A stretch of 8,485 nt of DNA, from assembly GCA_002298605.1 (NCBI GenBank), contig DBKS01000048.1, forward strand, positions 2,390 through 10,874, written 5' to 3'. How positions within the stretch are numbered: the stretch's first letter is position 1; each line of letters opens with the position of its first letter. The DNA is from Bifidobacterium sp. UBA744 (GTDB taxonomy: Bacteria > Actinomycetota > Actinomycetes > Actinomycetales > Bifidobacteriaceae). Position numbers and translations under genes: made by a program. The notes below the pieces were generated by a model, which saw only the letters and a program-made list of their open reading frames with translations, was not told where the DNA came from and ran no database searches. Below are positions 1-7,105 of this stretch, in pieces.

Positions 1-3
1 CCG

Positions 4-75
4 CGGGACGGCTTGGATCAGCGGCTGTCAAGCCCACGGATAACACTAGTGCACTGTTATAACCGTCCCGACAGC
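4..75. repeat. Nested inverted repeats in the leader before the serine hydrolase
   Basis: Perfect inverted repeats: CGGGACGG (4-11) with CCGTCCCG (63-70); GGCTTG (10-15) with CAAGCC (29-34); ATAACA (40-45) with TGTTAT (55-60); and a competing GCTGTC (24-29) with GACAGC (70-75). As RNA the first three could fold as a closing stem with two internal hairpins, sharing bases 10-11; the fourth is an alternative pairing. The role could be a leader RNA, an upstream gene's terminator or operator DNA. No convincing -35/-10 pair was found nearby, so transcription through the element is unproven. Confidence 0.4.
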
Positions 76-96
76 AATTCATTATCGAAATAAGCT

Positions 97-2106
97 ATGC
101 CTCGTTCCATCTCATCCTCGGCCCATGAACCGGCTCCGCAAAACCGTTCCGCGCAATATCGTTCTCTGCGCTTTTCCAAGGATCAGGACCAGTTGCCGCA
201 GCATGTGGTGGTTCCGCATGTCGCTCATGCAGGCGCCGATACCGGTGCCGGCACCTCCGCTGGCATGCGTGCCGGCGCCCGTGTGGCGTCTTCCACCCGG
301 CGAGGCAGCCATCGCGCCGATTCGCATCAATCCGGGCGACGCGGTGTTCGATCGTATCTTCGCCTCGTTCGATTCGGCTCTGGCTCAGGTCGGGGATCGG
401 GTCGAAGTCCCGTCGTCAGGCACGGGATGACGATGCTGAAATCGCAAACCTACACGCGGCGACGCATTCTGGTGGCGGTGTTGGGCGTGCTGCTGCTGGT
501 CGAGCTGTTCCAGCTGTTCTGGCCGTCCGATCGCTTCTACCCGCTGGCCACGCTTGACGGTTACTCGGTGAGCGGGCAAAGCGTCGATCATGCGACTGAA
601 AAGCTCAACGAGGCCGCTTCGTCCCGACAGATCGTGCTGACTGACGAATCCACGAAAGCCCAGGTCACGCTGAGCGTCCACGACGCCGGCATCACCACCG
701 ACTACAGTGCCCGAGCCGGCCGGGCCGCGCATCACTCCTTCCTGAAGCGCATCATTCCGTTCTCATGGCTGTTCGCGCACAACACCACCACGGATTCCCT
801 GCCCGCCGCGTTCTCCACGAACGCCGATCCCAGCGCCGCGACCGTCACCGCCGAAGTGCGCAATGCCGGTCTCGAGGTCAAAGATGGCGTGCTTACCACC
901 GTCGCCGCAGCGCCCGGGTACACATTCCAAGCCTCCGACGCCCTGGCCGCCGCCGGTTCCAGCCTGCAGAGCGCCGCTTCCGACAAGCCGGCGCAGGCCA
1001 CGCTGAATCTCAGGATCGCGCAGCCCACCGTCGCCACCGAAACCGCCGAACGGCTGCGCGCCACCGTCGCCGCCGCGTTGGGCAACCAGGTGACCTTCAG
1101 CTACGGTGACGGCACCTGGACAGTGCCCGCCGCCGACGTGGCCGGCACGCTGACCGTCAAGCCGAACGGCGAGGACAACACCAAACTCGACGCCTCGGTG
1201 GATTCCTCCAAATTGGCCGACTTGCTCAAATCGAAGAACGTGGCGATCGAAGTCGTCAAGAAAGCCGTTGAGACCAAAGCCGTGCCCGCCGTGTTCGCCA
1301 CCGACGCCCGCGCGTCCAGGGCCATCGACACCACCAAAACGGCCGGCGACCTGACCGCCATGCTGCTCGGCGGCAAGGCCCAGCCGGTCGCGGTGACCAC
1401 ACGCACCATCACCAACGCGGCGCTGTATGAGAATCTGCCGACCGAAGGGTCGCTTGAGGACAAACTCAAGCAGCTATTCGGCAACGCCACCTACGAAGTG
1501 GCGGTCGTCGACCTCAAAACCGGCGAATCGAAGCTCAACATCAACGGCGACGGCGTGATGACCACGGCCTCCACCTATAAGCTGTACATCGCCTATTCGA
1601 TGATCAACGCGGTTGAATCCGGCAAGCTCACATGGAACAGTCCGCTCAACGGCACCACGCTCAACACCTGTCTGACCCGTATGATCGTCAATTCCGACAA
1701 CGCCTGCCCGGAGGCCTGGCTACGCACGTACGGCTTTTCCACCCTGACCAATCAGGCGCATCAGATCGGCGCCAAGAACACGAATTTCAAACTCGCCGAC
1801 ATCCGCACCACGCCAAACGATCTGGCGACCGTGCTCAAAGGCTATTACGATAATACGATCGCCACCAAGGCGAGCACCGACAAGCTGTTCCAGCTGATGC
1901 AGACGCAGGTGTATCGCGAGGGCATCCCGACCGGCATCGGTTCCGACGGCGTGGTGCAGGACAAGGTCGGCTTCATGAACGCGCTGCTTCATGATGCGGC
2001 GATTGTGCGCTGCGACAAGGGGGATTATGCGATGGTGATCATGACCGAGCACGCCAGCTGGTTGAAGATCGCTCAAGCCAGTCTGCTGATCTATGACGCG
2101 TTGTGA
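97..2106 (+). CDS. Membrane-anchored class A beta-lactamase-like serine hydrolase with PG-binding-like repeats
   Basis: Probable extracytoplasmic serine hydrolase of the penicillin-recognising fold (Beta-lactamase2 type), expected to act on or sense peptidoglycan. Numbering from 97: residues 1-110 are a low-complexity Arg/Ser/Gly/His-rich tail; RRR then one TM helix at about 124-142 gives a type II anchor. About 150-235 and 318-382 resemble the YoaR/VanW-type PG_binding_4 modules (LDGYSVSG at 153-160). The catalytic domain spans about 455-669: SxxK is S492-T-Y-K495, SDN is 533-535, and KVG at 623-625 replaces KTG. RTTPNDLA (570-577) matches the post-omega-loop TTTP region, but I find no omega-loop Glu equivalent to E166, so it is probably not a true beta-lactamase. 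The start is uncertain. No Shine-Dalgarno precedes 97, and ATG 427 (residue 111, AGG six bases upstream) gives a conventional N-terminus just before the anchor. GC3 over 97-426 is only about 58%, against near 88% just after 427. Confidence 0.9.
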   Translation: MPRSISSSAHEPAPQNRSAQYRSLRFSKDQDQLPQHVVVPHVAHAGADTGAGTSAGMRAGARVASSTRRGSHRADSHQSGRRGVRSYLRLVRFGSGSGRGSGRSPVVRHGMTMLKSQTYTRRRILVAVLGVLLLVELFQLFWPSDRFYPLATLDGYSVSGQSVDHATEKLNEAASSRQIVLTDESTKAQVTLSVHDAGITTDYSARAGRAAHHSFLKRIIPFSWLFAHNTTTDSLPAAFSTNADPSAATVTAEVRNAGLEVKDGVLTTVAAAPGYTFQASDALAAAGSSLQSAASDKPAQATLNLRIAQPTVATETAERLRATVAAALGNQVTFSYGDGTWTVPAADVAGTLTVKPNGEDNTKLDASVDSSKLADLLKSKNVAIEVVKKAVETKAVPAVFATDARASRAIDTTKTAGDLTAMLLGGKAQPVAVTTRTITNAALYENLPTEGSLEDKLKQLFGNATYEVAVVDLKTGESKLNINGDGVMTTASTYKLYIAYSMINAVESGKLTWNSPLNGTTLNTCLTRMIVNSDNACPEAWLRTYGFSTLTNQAHQIGAKNTNFKLADIRTTPNDLATVLKGYYDNTIATKASTDKLFQLMQTQVYREGIPTGIGSDGVVQDKVGFMNALLHDAAIVRCDKGDYAMVIMTEHASWLKIAQASLLIYDAL

Positions 2107-2119
2107 CCTCTCCGCGATC

Positions 2120-2145
2120 CGCGCCGCGGCGCGTCGTGACGCGCC
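2120..2145. terminator. Bidirectional GC-rich hairpin between convergent genes
   Basis: The 38-bp gap between the converging stops holds two overlapping palindromes: a 14-bp perfect one at 2120-2133 (CGCGCCGCGGCGCG) and GGCGCGT (2128-2134) with ACGCGCC (2139-2145) around a 4-base loop. The second ends inside the minus-strand stop codon. There is no T-tract on either side, so this is at best a U-less terminator of the kind proposed for high-GC Gram-positives, or simply a barrier between converging transcripts. Confidence 0.4.
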
Positions 2146-4337
2146 TAGATGAGCTTGGTGCTTTCGACCTTCGCCACATACCAGGTGTTGAAGCGAATCA
2201 GCGGTTTGCGCAGCACCAGTCCAAGCAGCAGCATCGGCGGGATGAACAGCAGCAGTGACCCGAGCGACATCCACAGGTCATTGTCGTATATGCCCGCGAT
2301 GGCTGAACGGAATGCGCGGATCGCGTGCGTGGCGGGCAGGAACGGGCTGACGGCCTGATACGCGGCGGGCAGCACTTGGATCGGGTATGCGCCGTTCGCG
2401 CCGGACACCTGGATGATGAGGATGAGCACGCCGAACGCTTTGCCGACGTTGCCGAAGGACGCCACCAACGTGTAGGTGATGAACGTGAACACCAAACTGG
2501 TCACCCAGCCGGTAACCATATACAGCAGCGGGTGTTCCGACTGCACATGCATGAAGAGCAGGCTGCCGGCGTTCAGGAAGGTGCTTTGCATCAGGCCGAT
2601 CAAACCGAAAATGCCGTAATGCCCGAGATACAGCTGGTGGGGCAGCGGATCGCCGAGTGCCTTACGGGTTTTGCGCGAAACCGTGGGCTTGAGCGTGATG
2701 CACATGAGCAGCGCGCCCACCCACATCGAAATGGTCGAGTAGAACGGGGCCATTGACGATCCGAAGTTCGCGACATGGAACACCGCCTGGCGGTTCAGCG
2801 TGACCGGAGCGGCGAATTTGGCGGCAAGATCCTCGGGGCTCCCGGCGGAACTCAGCAGATCCTTGACCTGTCCCATGTCGCCGCTGCTCAGAGCGCCGCC
2901 AAGTTTATCGGTGAAGTCGCGGATCTTGGCGGAGGCGTCGCTGAGTTTGCCGCGGGCCGTGCCGAGCGTGGCGCGCGCTTCGTTGATCTTGCCGGACGCC
3001 GAGTCGGCGGCGCTGATGAGATCGCCGACCGCGGCGTCGAGATCGGCCGACGTGCCGGCGAGCTGCAAGGCGGCGTCCGACACGCTGTTGGTGATGGTGG
3101 TGAGCTGTGGCTGCATGTCGTTGGCGAACGACGTGTCAAGGTCGTTGACGGACTGTTTGGCCTGCGCGGCGAGATCCTTGATGTGCTGCCGGTCCTGTCC
3201 GGCGGTGTTCCGGCCTTCGTCGACTGCGTCTGCCGCCGACGTAAGTCCCGAGGCGAGATCGTTCAATCGCGTGATGGTCGAATCAAGCTGGTCCAGCAGC
3301 GGGCGCGCCGCGTTCTGCGCGGTGCCGTCGGGCAGCTTGTTGATCAGCGTTTCCAAGGTGTTGCGCAGCGTCTGGTATTCCTTGGCCTGCGCGCTCACGG
3401 TGGCGGCCTTGTTGCGTATCGCCGTGGCGGTGTCGGCGGCCTGCCTGTCGGCGTCGGCGTACAGCTGGTCGATGCTGGCGCCCACCGCCGCGAAGCCGTC
3501 GGCGCTGGACTTGATGGCGCTGCCCAGCGTGTTTGCGCTGGCGGTGAGTGCGGAGGCGATGGCGCTCGCGGAGTCGTGGGTGCCGTCCATGTCGTTTGAC
3601 ACGTTGTCGGCGGCGGAGGAGGCCCCGGAAAGCAGCGACGCCGAATTGGTCATCAGGGTGCTGGCCGAGGCGAGCATGCCGTCATACGCGTCGATGGTGC
3701 CCGACAGGTCGTCGATGTCGTCGGCGATGCCGGCGACGTTCCGGTTGAATGTCGTCAGCTTGCTTTGGGCGTCGTTGGCGTCGAGCTGGTTGACGAGCCC
3801 CTCGGCCAGACTGAAGGCCACGGTGGTGATCGTCTGGGCGAAGATCTGGTTGACTTGCGCGCTGACCGTGCTGGCGCCCTGGTTGGTCACAATGGGGGCG
3901 AGGGCGTTCTTTTTGTCGTTGACGTAGTATTCGATCTTCGCGCTGGTCGCATCGTCGGTGAAGAAGGTCATCATATTGCGGCTGAAGTCCTTCGGAATGA
4001 TGACCGCCGCGTAGTATTCGCCCGACTTGGTGCCCTCGATCGCCTTGTCGCTGGTGGTGAACGTCCAGTCCATCTGGTTGTTGGACCGCAGGGTGCTGAT
4101 GATGGTGTCGCCGACGGTGATGTTCATCGGCATCAGATCGGAGCGGTATCCCTCGTCGTCGCTGGCCACCGCGAATTTGAGGTTGCCGGTCGCGGAGAAC
4201 GGGTCCCAGGAGGCGGCCACGTTGAACCAGGTGAATACGGCGGGAATGGCGGTCAGGCCGATCACCACGATAACCGACACGATGTTGGAGACCATGCGCC
4301 TCACGTCTCCGACGAACAGTTTCCAGATCTTGCTCAT
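2145..4337 (-). CDS. YhgE/Pip domain membrane protein, downstream paralogue (730 aa)
   Basis: Member of the YhgE/Pip family (phage infection protein / ABC-2 permease-like; EsaA of type VII secretion is a relative). Molecular function is not established for such orphans; Lactococcus Pip is a phage adsorption receptor. Architecture: cytoplasmic start MSKIWKLF, TM at about 18-40, then the conserved N-terminal block with AVASDDEG (56-63), IIPKDF (113-118) and YYVNDKKNALAP (137-148). About 180-515 is a long Ala/Ser/Asp-rich helical region with probable coiled coils. FGSSMAPF (525-532) leads into a C-terminal bundle with helices near 531-549, 571-597, 604-626, 632-648 and 692-709; GAYPIQVLP (649-657) is a family-like loop. 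The start is firm: AAAGGAGG lies 8 bases upstream and the ATG overlaps the upstream gene's TGA. It aligns end to end with that paralogue but lacks its C-terminal extension. No ATPase partner is visible. Confidence 0.93.
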   Translation of the reverse strand: MSKIWKLFVGDVRRMVSNIVSVIVVIGLTAIPAVFTWFNVAASWDPFSATGNLKFAVASDDEGYRSDLMPMNITVGDTIISTLRSNNQMDWTFTTSDKAIEGTKSGEYYAAVIIPKDFSRNMMTFFTDDATSAKIEYYVNDKKNALAPIVTNQGASTVSAQVNQIFAQTITTVAFSLAEGLVNQLDANDAQSKLTTFNRNVAGIADDIDDLSGTIDAYDGMLASASTLMTNSASLLSGASSAADNVSNDMDGTHDSASAIASALTASANTLGSAIKSSADGFAAVGASIDQLYADADRQAADTATAIRNKAATVSAQAKEYQTLRNTLETLINKLPDGTAQNAARPLLDQLDSTITRLNDLASGLTSAADAVDEGRNTAGQDRQHIKDLAAQAKQSVNDLDTSFANDMQPQLTTITNSVSDAALQLAGTSADLDAAVGDLISAADSASGKINEARATLGTARGKLSDASAKIRDFTDKLGGALSSGDMGQVKDLLSSAGSPEDLAAKFAAPVTLNRQAVFHVANFGSSMAPFYSTISMWVGALLMCITLKPTVSRKTRKALGDPLPHQLYLGHYGIFGLIGLMQSTFLNAGSLLFMHVQSEHPLLYMVTGWVTSLVFTFITYTLVASFGNVGKAFGVLILIIQVSGANGAYPIQVLPAAYQAVSPFLPATHAIRAFRSAIAGIYDNDLWMSLGSLLLFIPPMLLLGLVLRKPLIRFNTWYVAKVESTKLI

Positions 4338-6913
4338 GCCGCATGCCTCCTTTCATGATGATGCGCGGCCCGTTTGCGTCGTCGTTCGGCCTTTTCGTGC
4401 TCGTGCGCGTACAGGGTCCGCCGGATGTCCTCGTCGCTGAGCGCCCCCAACTGCATCTGCCGCTCGATGCGGAAACGCGTCGTCTCGATGAGCAGCAGCG
4501 CGCCGATGATAGCCAGCAGCCAGATGATCCAGCTGGCCAGCGCCGCGAGTTTCCAATCGGTGTTCAGCGCAAACACCACGCAGAAGATGGCCGGGACGAT
4601 AATGCCGGCGATCAGTGCGGCGCGTTTGTACTTCGGATAGTTCTCGGTGAATCTGGCGGCCCTCGCCTCGATGACGCGACGGTATTCGTCGTGATTGGCC
4701 AGCGCCATGATCGCCTGCGCGAGCTTCGGGCCTCTGCTGGGCGTGTGGAACTCCTCGCCGACGATCATGTCGCTTTCGGCGATTTCCCTGGCGAACATGC
4801 GGTTGAGGTTGCTCAGATACGGGCGGATCACCAGACCCAGCAGGAAGGCGAGGGCGGCGAACAGCGCCAGAAACGCCACGTTCCTGATCCACAGGCCGTC
4901 GTAGAAGCCGCCCACGGTCTCGCGCATCGCGTCAATCGAATACGTGAACGGGAAGAACGGGTAGAAGCGGCGGAAGAACTCCGGCATCATCTCAATCGGG
5001 TAGAGGCCGGAGGCGCCCGGAATCTGCACGATGACCAGCAGCACGCAGATGCCTTTGCCGACGTGTTGGAAGGTGACGGCCAGGGCGAAGATGATGCTCA
5101 GATACGTCAGCGCCGACAGGACGCCGGTGAGCATGAACATCGGGGCGCTTGCGGTTTGCACGCCGAGGATCAGGTCGCCGCCGGTCGCCACCAGCGCCTG
5201 GCAGACGGCCAGCGGGGCGAGCAGCAGCCAGCGTCCCAGATACCGTTGCGTGGCGGTGAGCCCGAGGTCTTCCAGACCCTCGTCGTCGACTTCGAGTTTG
5301 AGGATCACCACCAGTGAGAAGGAACCCACCCACAGGGCGAGGTCGGTGAAAAGCGGGGCCATGCCGGATCCGTAGGAATTCAGCGGGAAGAGGGTTTGGG
5401 TGTCGAGCACCGTGGGGGAGAGCATGAATTCCGAGATCTTGTTGGCGTCGAGTTTGCCGTCCTTGCCGAGCAGTTGCTGGAGCAGGGCGGAGGTGCTGAG
5501 CGCGCTCACGTCGGTGCTGATCGTGTCGAGGCGGGTTTGCACGGTGGCGAGCGTCTGGTCGGTGCGCTGCAGGGCGTTCTTGGTGTCGGTGAGCGTCGTG
5601 TCGAGTTGGTCGAGCACGGTGTTGGTCTGGTCGATCAGCGATTGCTGGCTGCTGATGGTGGCCGACAGTGTGCCGGCGCTGCTGCCCAGCTGGATCAGCC
5701 CGTTTCCCAGCTGCGGCAGTGTGGTGGTGCTGAGTGCGCCGCGGGCCCCGGATGTGACGGCCAGTGCGTTTTGCGTGCCCGAGTTGAGGCTGTTGGCGGC
5801 TTGCGCGATGTCGGTGGTGGTGGCCGTCGCGTCGTCGTTCAGCGTGGACAGGTCGTTGAGGGCGTTGGCGGTGTCCGCGTTGTCGGCTTTGAGCTTGGCG
5901 ATGAGGTCGCCGAAGGTCGGGTTGTTGAGCGCCTCCAGTTTGCTGAGCAGCGCGGCGTTGGCGTCGGTGACGGCTTTGCCGGTTTCGAGCGCGAAGCCGA
6001 TGTGGTGCTGCGCTTCGACCAGACCGCCGCTGATGGCGGTGACGCCGATGTTCGCACCGGATGATGCCTGCGACAGCAGGAGGGAACCCTGGTCGAGGGT
6101 GTTGCCGAGATTCGTGGCGAAGGTGCCCAGGTCGGCGGTGGCGTTGGTGATCAGCGTGGAGCTGCTGTCGAGCGCGGTGCTGGCGTCCTTGCCCACACGT
6201 TCGGCGGTGGCGACGGATTGCCTGGCCGCGTCGATTTTGGCGGGCGCCTGGTCGATTGCGGTGTCGATCTCGCCGATGCTTGCACGCAGTTGGCTGACGT
6301 TGTCCTTGGCCTGCGTGATGTCGTCGACGATTGCCTGCTGCGCTTGCGTGGTGGTCTGCTGGCCTTGCCCGATCGCGGTGTTCAGCGTATTCGACACCAC
6401 TTGTCCTACGGTGGAGACGAAGGTCGAGTTGACGGTCTGGTCGATCGTGTTGGCGCCCACGTCGGTGATCTTCGGGGCGATGGCGTTGGCTTTTTCGTTG
6501 ACGTAATAGTCGATTTGCGGCCTGGTGCCGGATCCGGTGAGCATGTCAGACATGGCGCTGGAGAAGTCCTTTGGCAGCACGATCGCGGCATAGACGGTTC
6601 CTGAGCGGACTGCGTCCATGGCCTGGGTCTCGTCCATGAACCGCCAGCCGAGTTCGTCGTTCGTTGCGAGCTGGTCGACGATCTGCTTGCCGAGGTTCAT
6701 GTCGCCCATAATGGCGTTGGTGGCGCCTTCGTCTTCATTGGCCACGGCCACTGCGATGGACTTGGTGTTGCCGTATGGATTCCAGAAGCCGACGATGTTC
6801 ACTAGGGCGTACAGCGGCGGGATGGCGATCAGGCCGACGAGGATAACCCATGCGGCGGGGACGGTGAGCAGGCGGTGCAGGTCACGCTTGAGGATTGCCC
6901 TTATGTTATGCAT
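4334..6913 (-). CDS. YhgE/Pip domain membrane protein, upstream paralogue with C-terminal two-TM extension (859 aa)
   Basis: First gene of the tandem YhgE/Pip pair. Start chosen at ATG 6913: AAAGGG lies 10 bases upstream and MHNIRAILKRDL matches the family N-terminus. An in-frame ATG at 6940 would add nine residues (868 aa), but its AAGG abuts the codon. Numbering from 6913: TM about 20-42; AVANEDEG (56-63); IVLPKDF (111-117); YYVNEKANAIAP (136-147); a long Thr/Ala/Asp/Gln-rich helical, probably coiled-coil, external region at about 180-500; SYGSGMAP (513-520). C-terminal helices follow near 521-540, 562-583, 590-612, 617-633 and 676-696, with GLYPIEMMP at 636-644. Beyond the family's usual end there is a soluble linker (about 700-765), two more TM helices (766-783 and 790-810) and a charged tail rich in Arg and His. 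The last codons contain the Shine-Dalgarno of the next gene. Function is unknown; a coupled, possibly heteromeric partner of the downstream paralogue is inferred. Confidence 0.92.
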   Translation of the reverse strand: MHNIRAILKRDLHRLLTVPAAWVILVGLIAIPPLYALVNIVGFWNPYGNTKSIAVAVANEDEGATNAIMGDMNLGKQIVDQLATNDELGWRFMDETQAMDAVRSGTVYAAIVLPKDFSSAMSDMLTGSGTRPQIDYYVNEKANAIAPKITDVGANTIDQTVNSTFVSTVGQVVSNTLNTAIGQGQQTTTQAQQAIVDDITQAKDNVSQLRASIGEIDTAIDQAPAKIDAARQSVATAERVGKDASTALDSSSTLITNATADLGTFATNLGNTLDQGSLLLSQASSGANIGVTAISGGLVEAQHHIGFALETGKAVTDANAALLSKLEALNNPTFGDLIAKLKADNADTANALNDLSTLNDDATATTTDIAQAANSLNSGTQNALAVTSGARGALSTTTLPQLGNGLIQLGSSAGTLSATISSQQSLIDQTNTVLDQLDTTLTDTKNALQRTDQTLATVQTRLDTISTDVSALSTSALLQQLLGKDGKLDANKISEFMLSPTVLDTQTLFPLNSYGSGMAPLFTDLALWVGSFSLVVILKLEVDDEGLEDLGLTATQRYLGRWLLLAPLAVCQALVATGGDLILGVQTASAPMFMLTGVLSALTYLSIIFALAVTFQHVGKGICVLLVIVQIPGASGLYPIEMMPEFFRRFYPFFPFTYSIDAMRETVGGFYDGLWIRNVAFLALFAALAFLLGLVIRPYLSNLNRMFAREIAESDMIVGEEFHTPSRGPKLAQAIMALANHDEYRRVIEARAARFTENYPKYKRAALIAGIIVPAIFCVVFALNTDWKLAALASWIIWLLAIIGALLLIETTRFRIERQMQLGALSDEDIRRTLYAHEHEKAERRRKRAAHHHERRHAA
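4346..4353 (-). promoter_or_regulatory. Shine-Dalgarno of downstream YhgE/Pip gene, inside the upstream coding sequence
   Basis: On the minus strand this reads AAAGGAGG, eight bases before ATG 4337, and is a near-full anti-SD match. It lies within the final codons of the upstream gene, where it encodes Glu-Arg-Arg as GAA AGG AGG. The neighbouring arginines of the tail use CGA, CGC or CGG, so the AGG pair looks kept for ribosome binding. With the ATGA stop/start overlap (4334-4337) it indicates reinitiation or coupled translation. Confidence 0.85.
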
Positions 6914-6923
6914 GCTTGCAGCG

Positions 6924-6929
6924 CCCTTT
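6924..6929 (-). promoter_or_regulatory. Probable Shine-Dalgarno deciding the start of the upstream YhgE/Pip gene
   Basis: Minus-strand AAAGGG, ten bases before ATG 6913. It supports 6913 over the longer start at 6940, which has only AAGG directly against the ATG. Confidence 0.6.
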
Positions 6930-7005
6930 CTGAATGCCATACCTTATATATTTGCAGATGTCGTCGCTGGGGGTGTGGCGGTGTGCCCATATCATTCCCA
7001 ACAAA

Positions 7006-7019
7006 GTCAACACGTTGTC
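7006..7019. promoter_or_regulatory. Candidate operator: near-perfect inverted repeat overlapping a -35-like hexamer
   Basis: GTCAAC-AC-GTTGTC, two six-base arms with one mismatch around a two-base centre. On the minus strand TTGACT (7010-7005), a -35-like hexamer toward the YhgE/Pip genes, overlaps its left arm. The best -10-like TATGGG (6991-6986) is only 13 bases away, so a standard promoter is not proven. Layout suits a dimeric repressor, but none is encoded in the window. Confidence 0.28.
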
Positions 7020-7072
7020 TATTTATGTGAGGTCATACGGAATGTACCACGCTTTGCTGTGAGCGGCCAGTC

Positions 7073-7082
7073 TGTCGCGACA
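7073..7082. promoter_or_regulatory. Candidate operator palindrome TGTCGCGACA
   Basis: Perfect 10-bp palindrome located 169 bases before the CmpB-like start and about 160 bases before the YhgE/Pip start. It stands out in non-coding DNA but short CG-rich palindromes occur by chance at high GC. No regulator is assigned. Confidence 0.22.
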
Positions 7083-7105
7083 ACGATCGGGGGGATGTTG
7101 ATTCA

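Noticed and set aside
1570..2106. Calling the serine hydrolase a beta-lactam resistance gene
   Set aside because: The omega-loop Glu is not visible and KTG is replaced by KVG; the protein also carries a membrane anchor and PG-binding-like modules, so a cell-wall role is more likely.
2800..3927. Long plus-strand ORF (375 aa) opposite the downstream YhgE/Pip gene
   Set aside because: Antisense shadow: Ser/Ala/Leu/Arg-rich composition caused by high GC3 on the minus strand, no recognisable domain, and it covers the well-supported external region of a family gene.
4343..5317. Plus-strand ORF (324 aa) across the C-terminal part of the upstream YhgE/Pip gene
   Set aside because: Shadow with Arg/Glu/His/Gln-rich composition, opposite clear TM-helix coding sequence.
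5400..6506. Plus-strand ORF (368 aa) opposite the upstream YhgE/Pip gene
   Set aside because: Same shadow effect; it sits wholly within a well-supported minus-strand CDS and shows no family motif.
2145..6913. Type VII secretion locus because YhgE/Pip proteins are related to EsaA
   Set aside because: No EssC/FtsK-like ATPase, WXG100 protein or other T7SS component appears in the window.
6943..6950. Minus-strand TATATA/TATAAG as a -10 box for the YhgE/Pip operon
   Set aside because: No -35-like hexamer at 16-19 bases upstream (CCCAGC/CCCCCA there). Left as a remark in the intergenic entry only.
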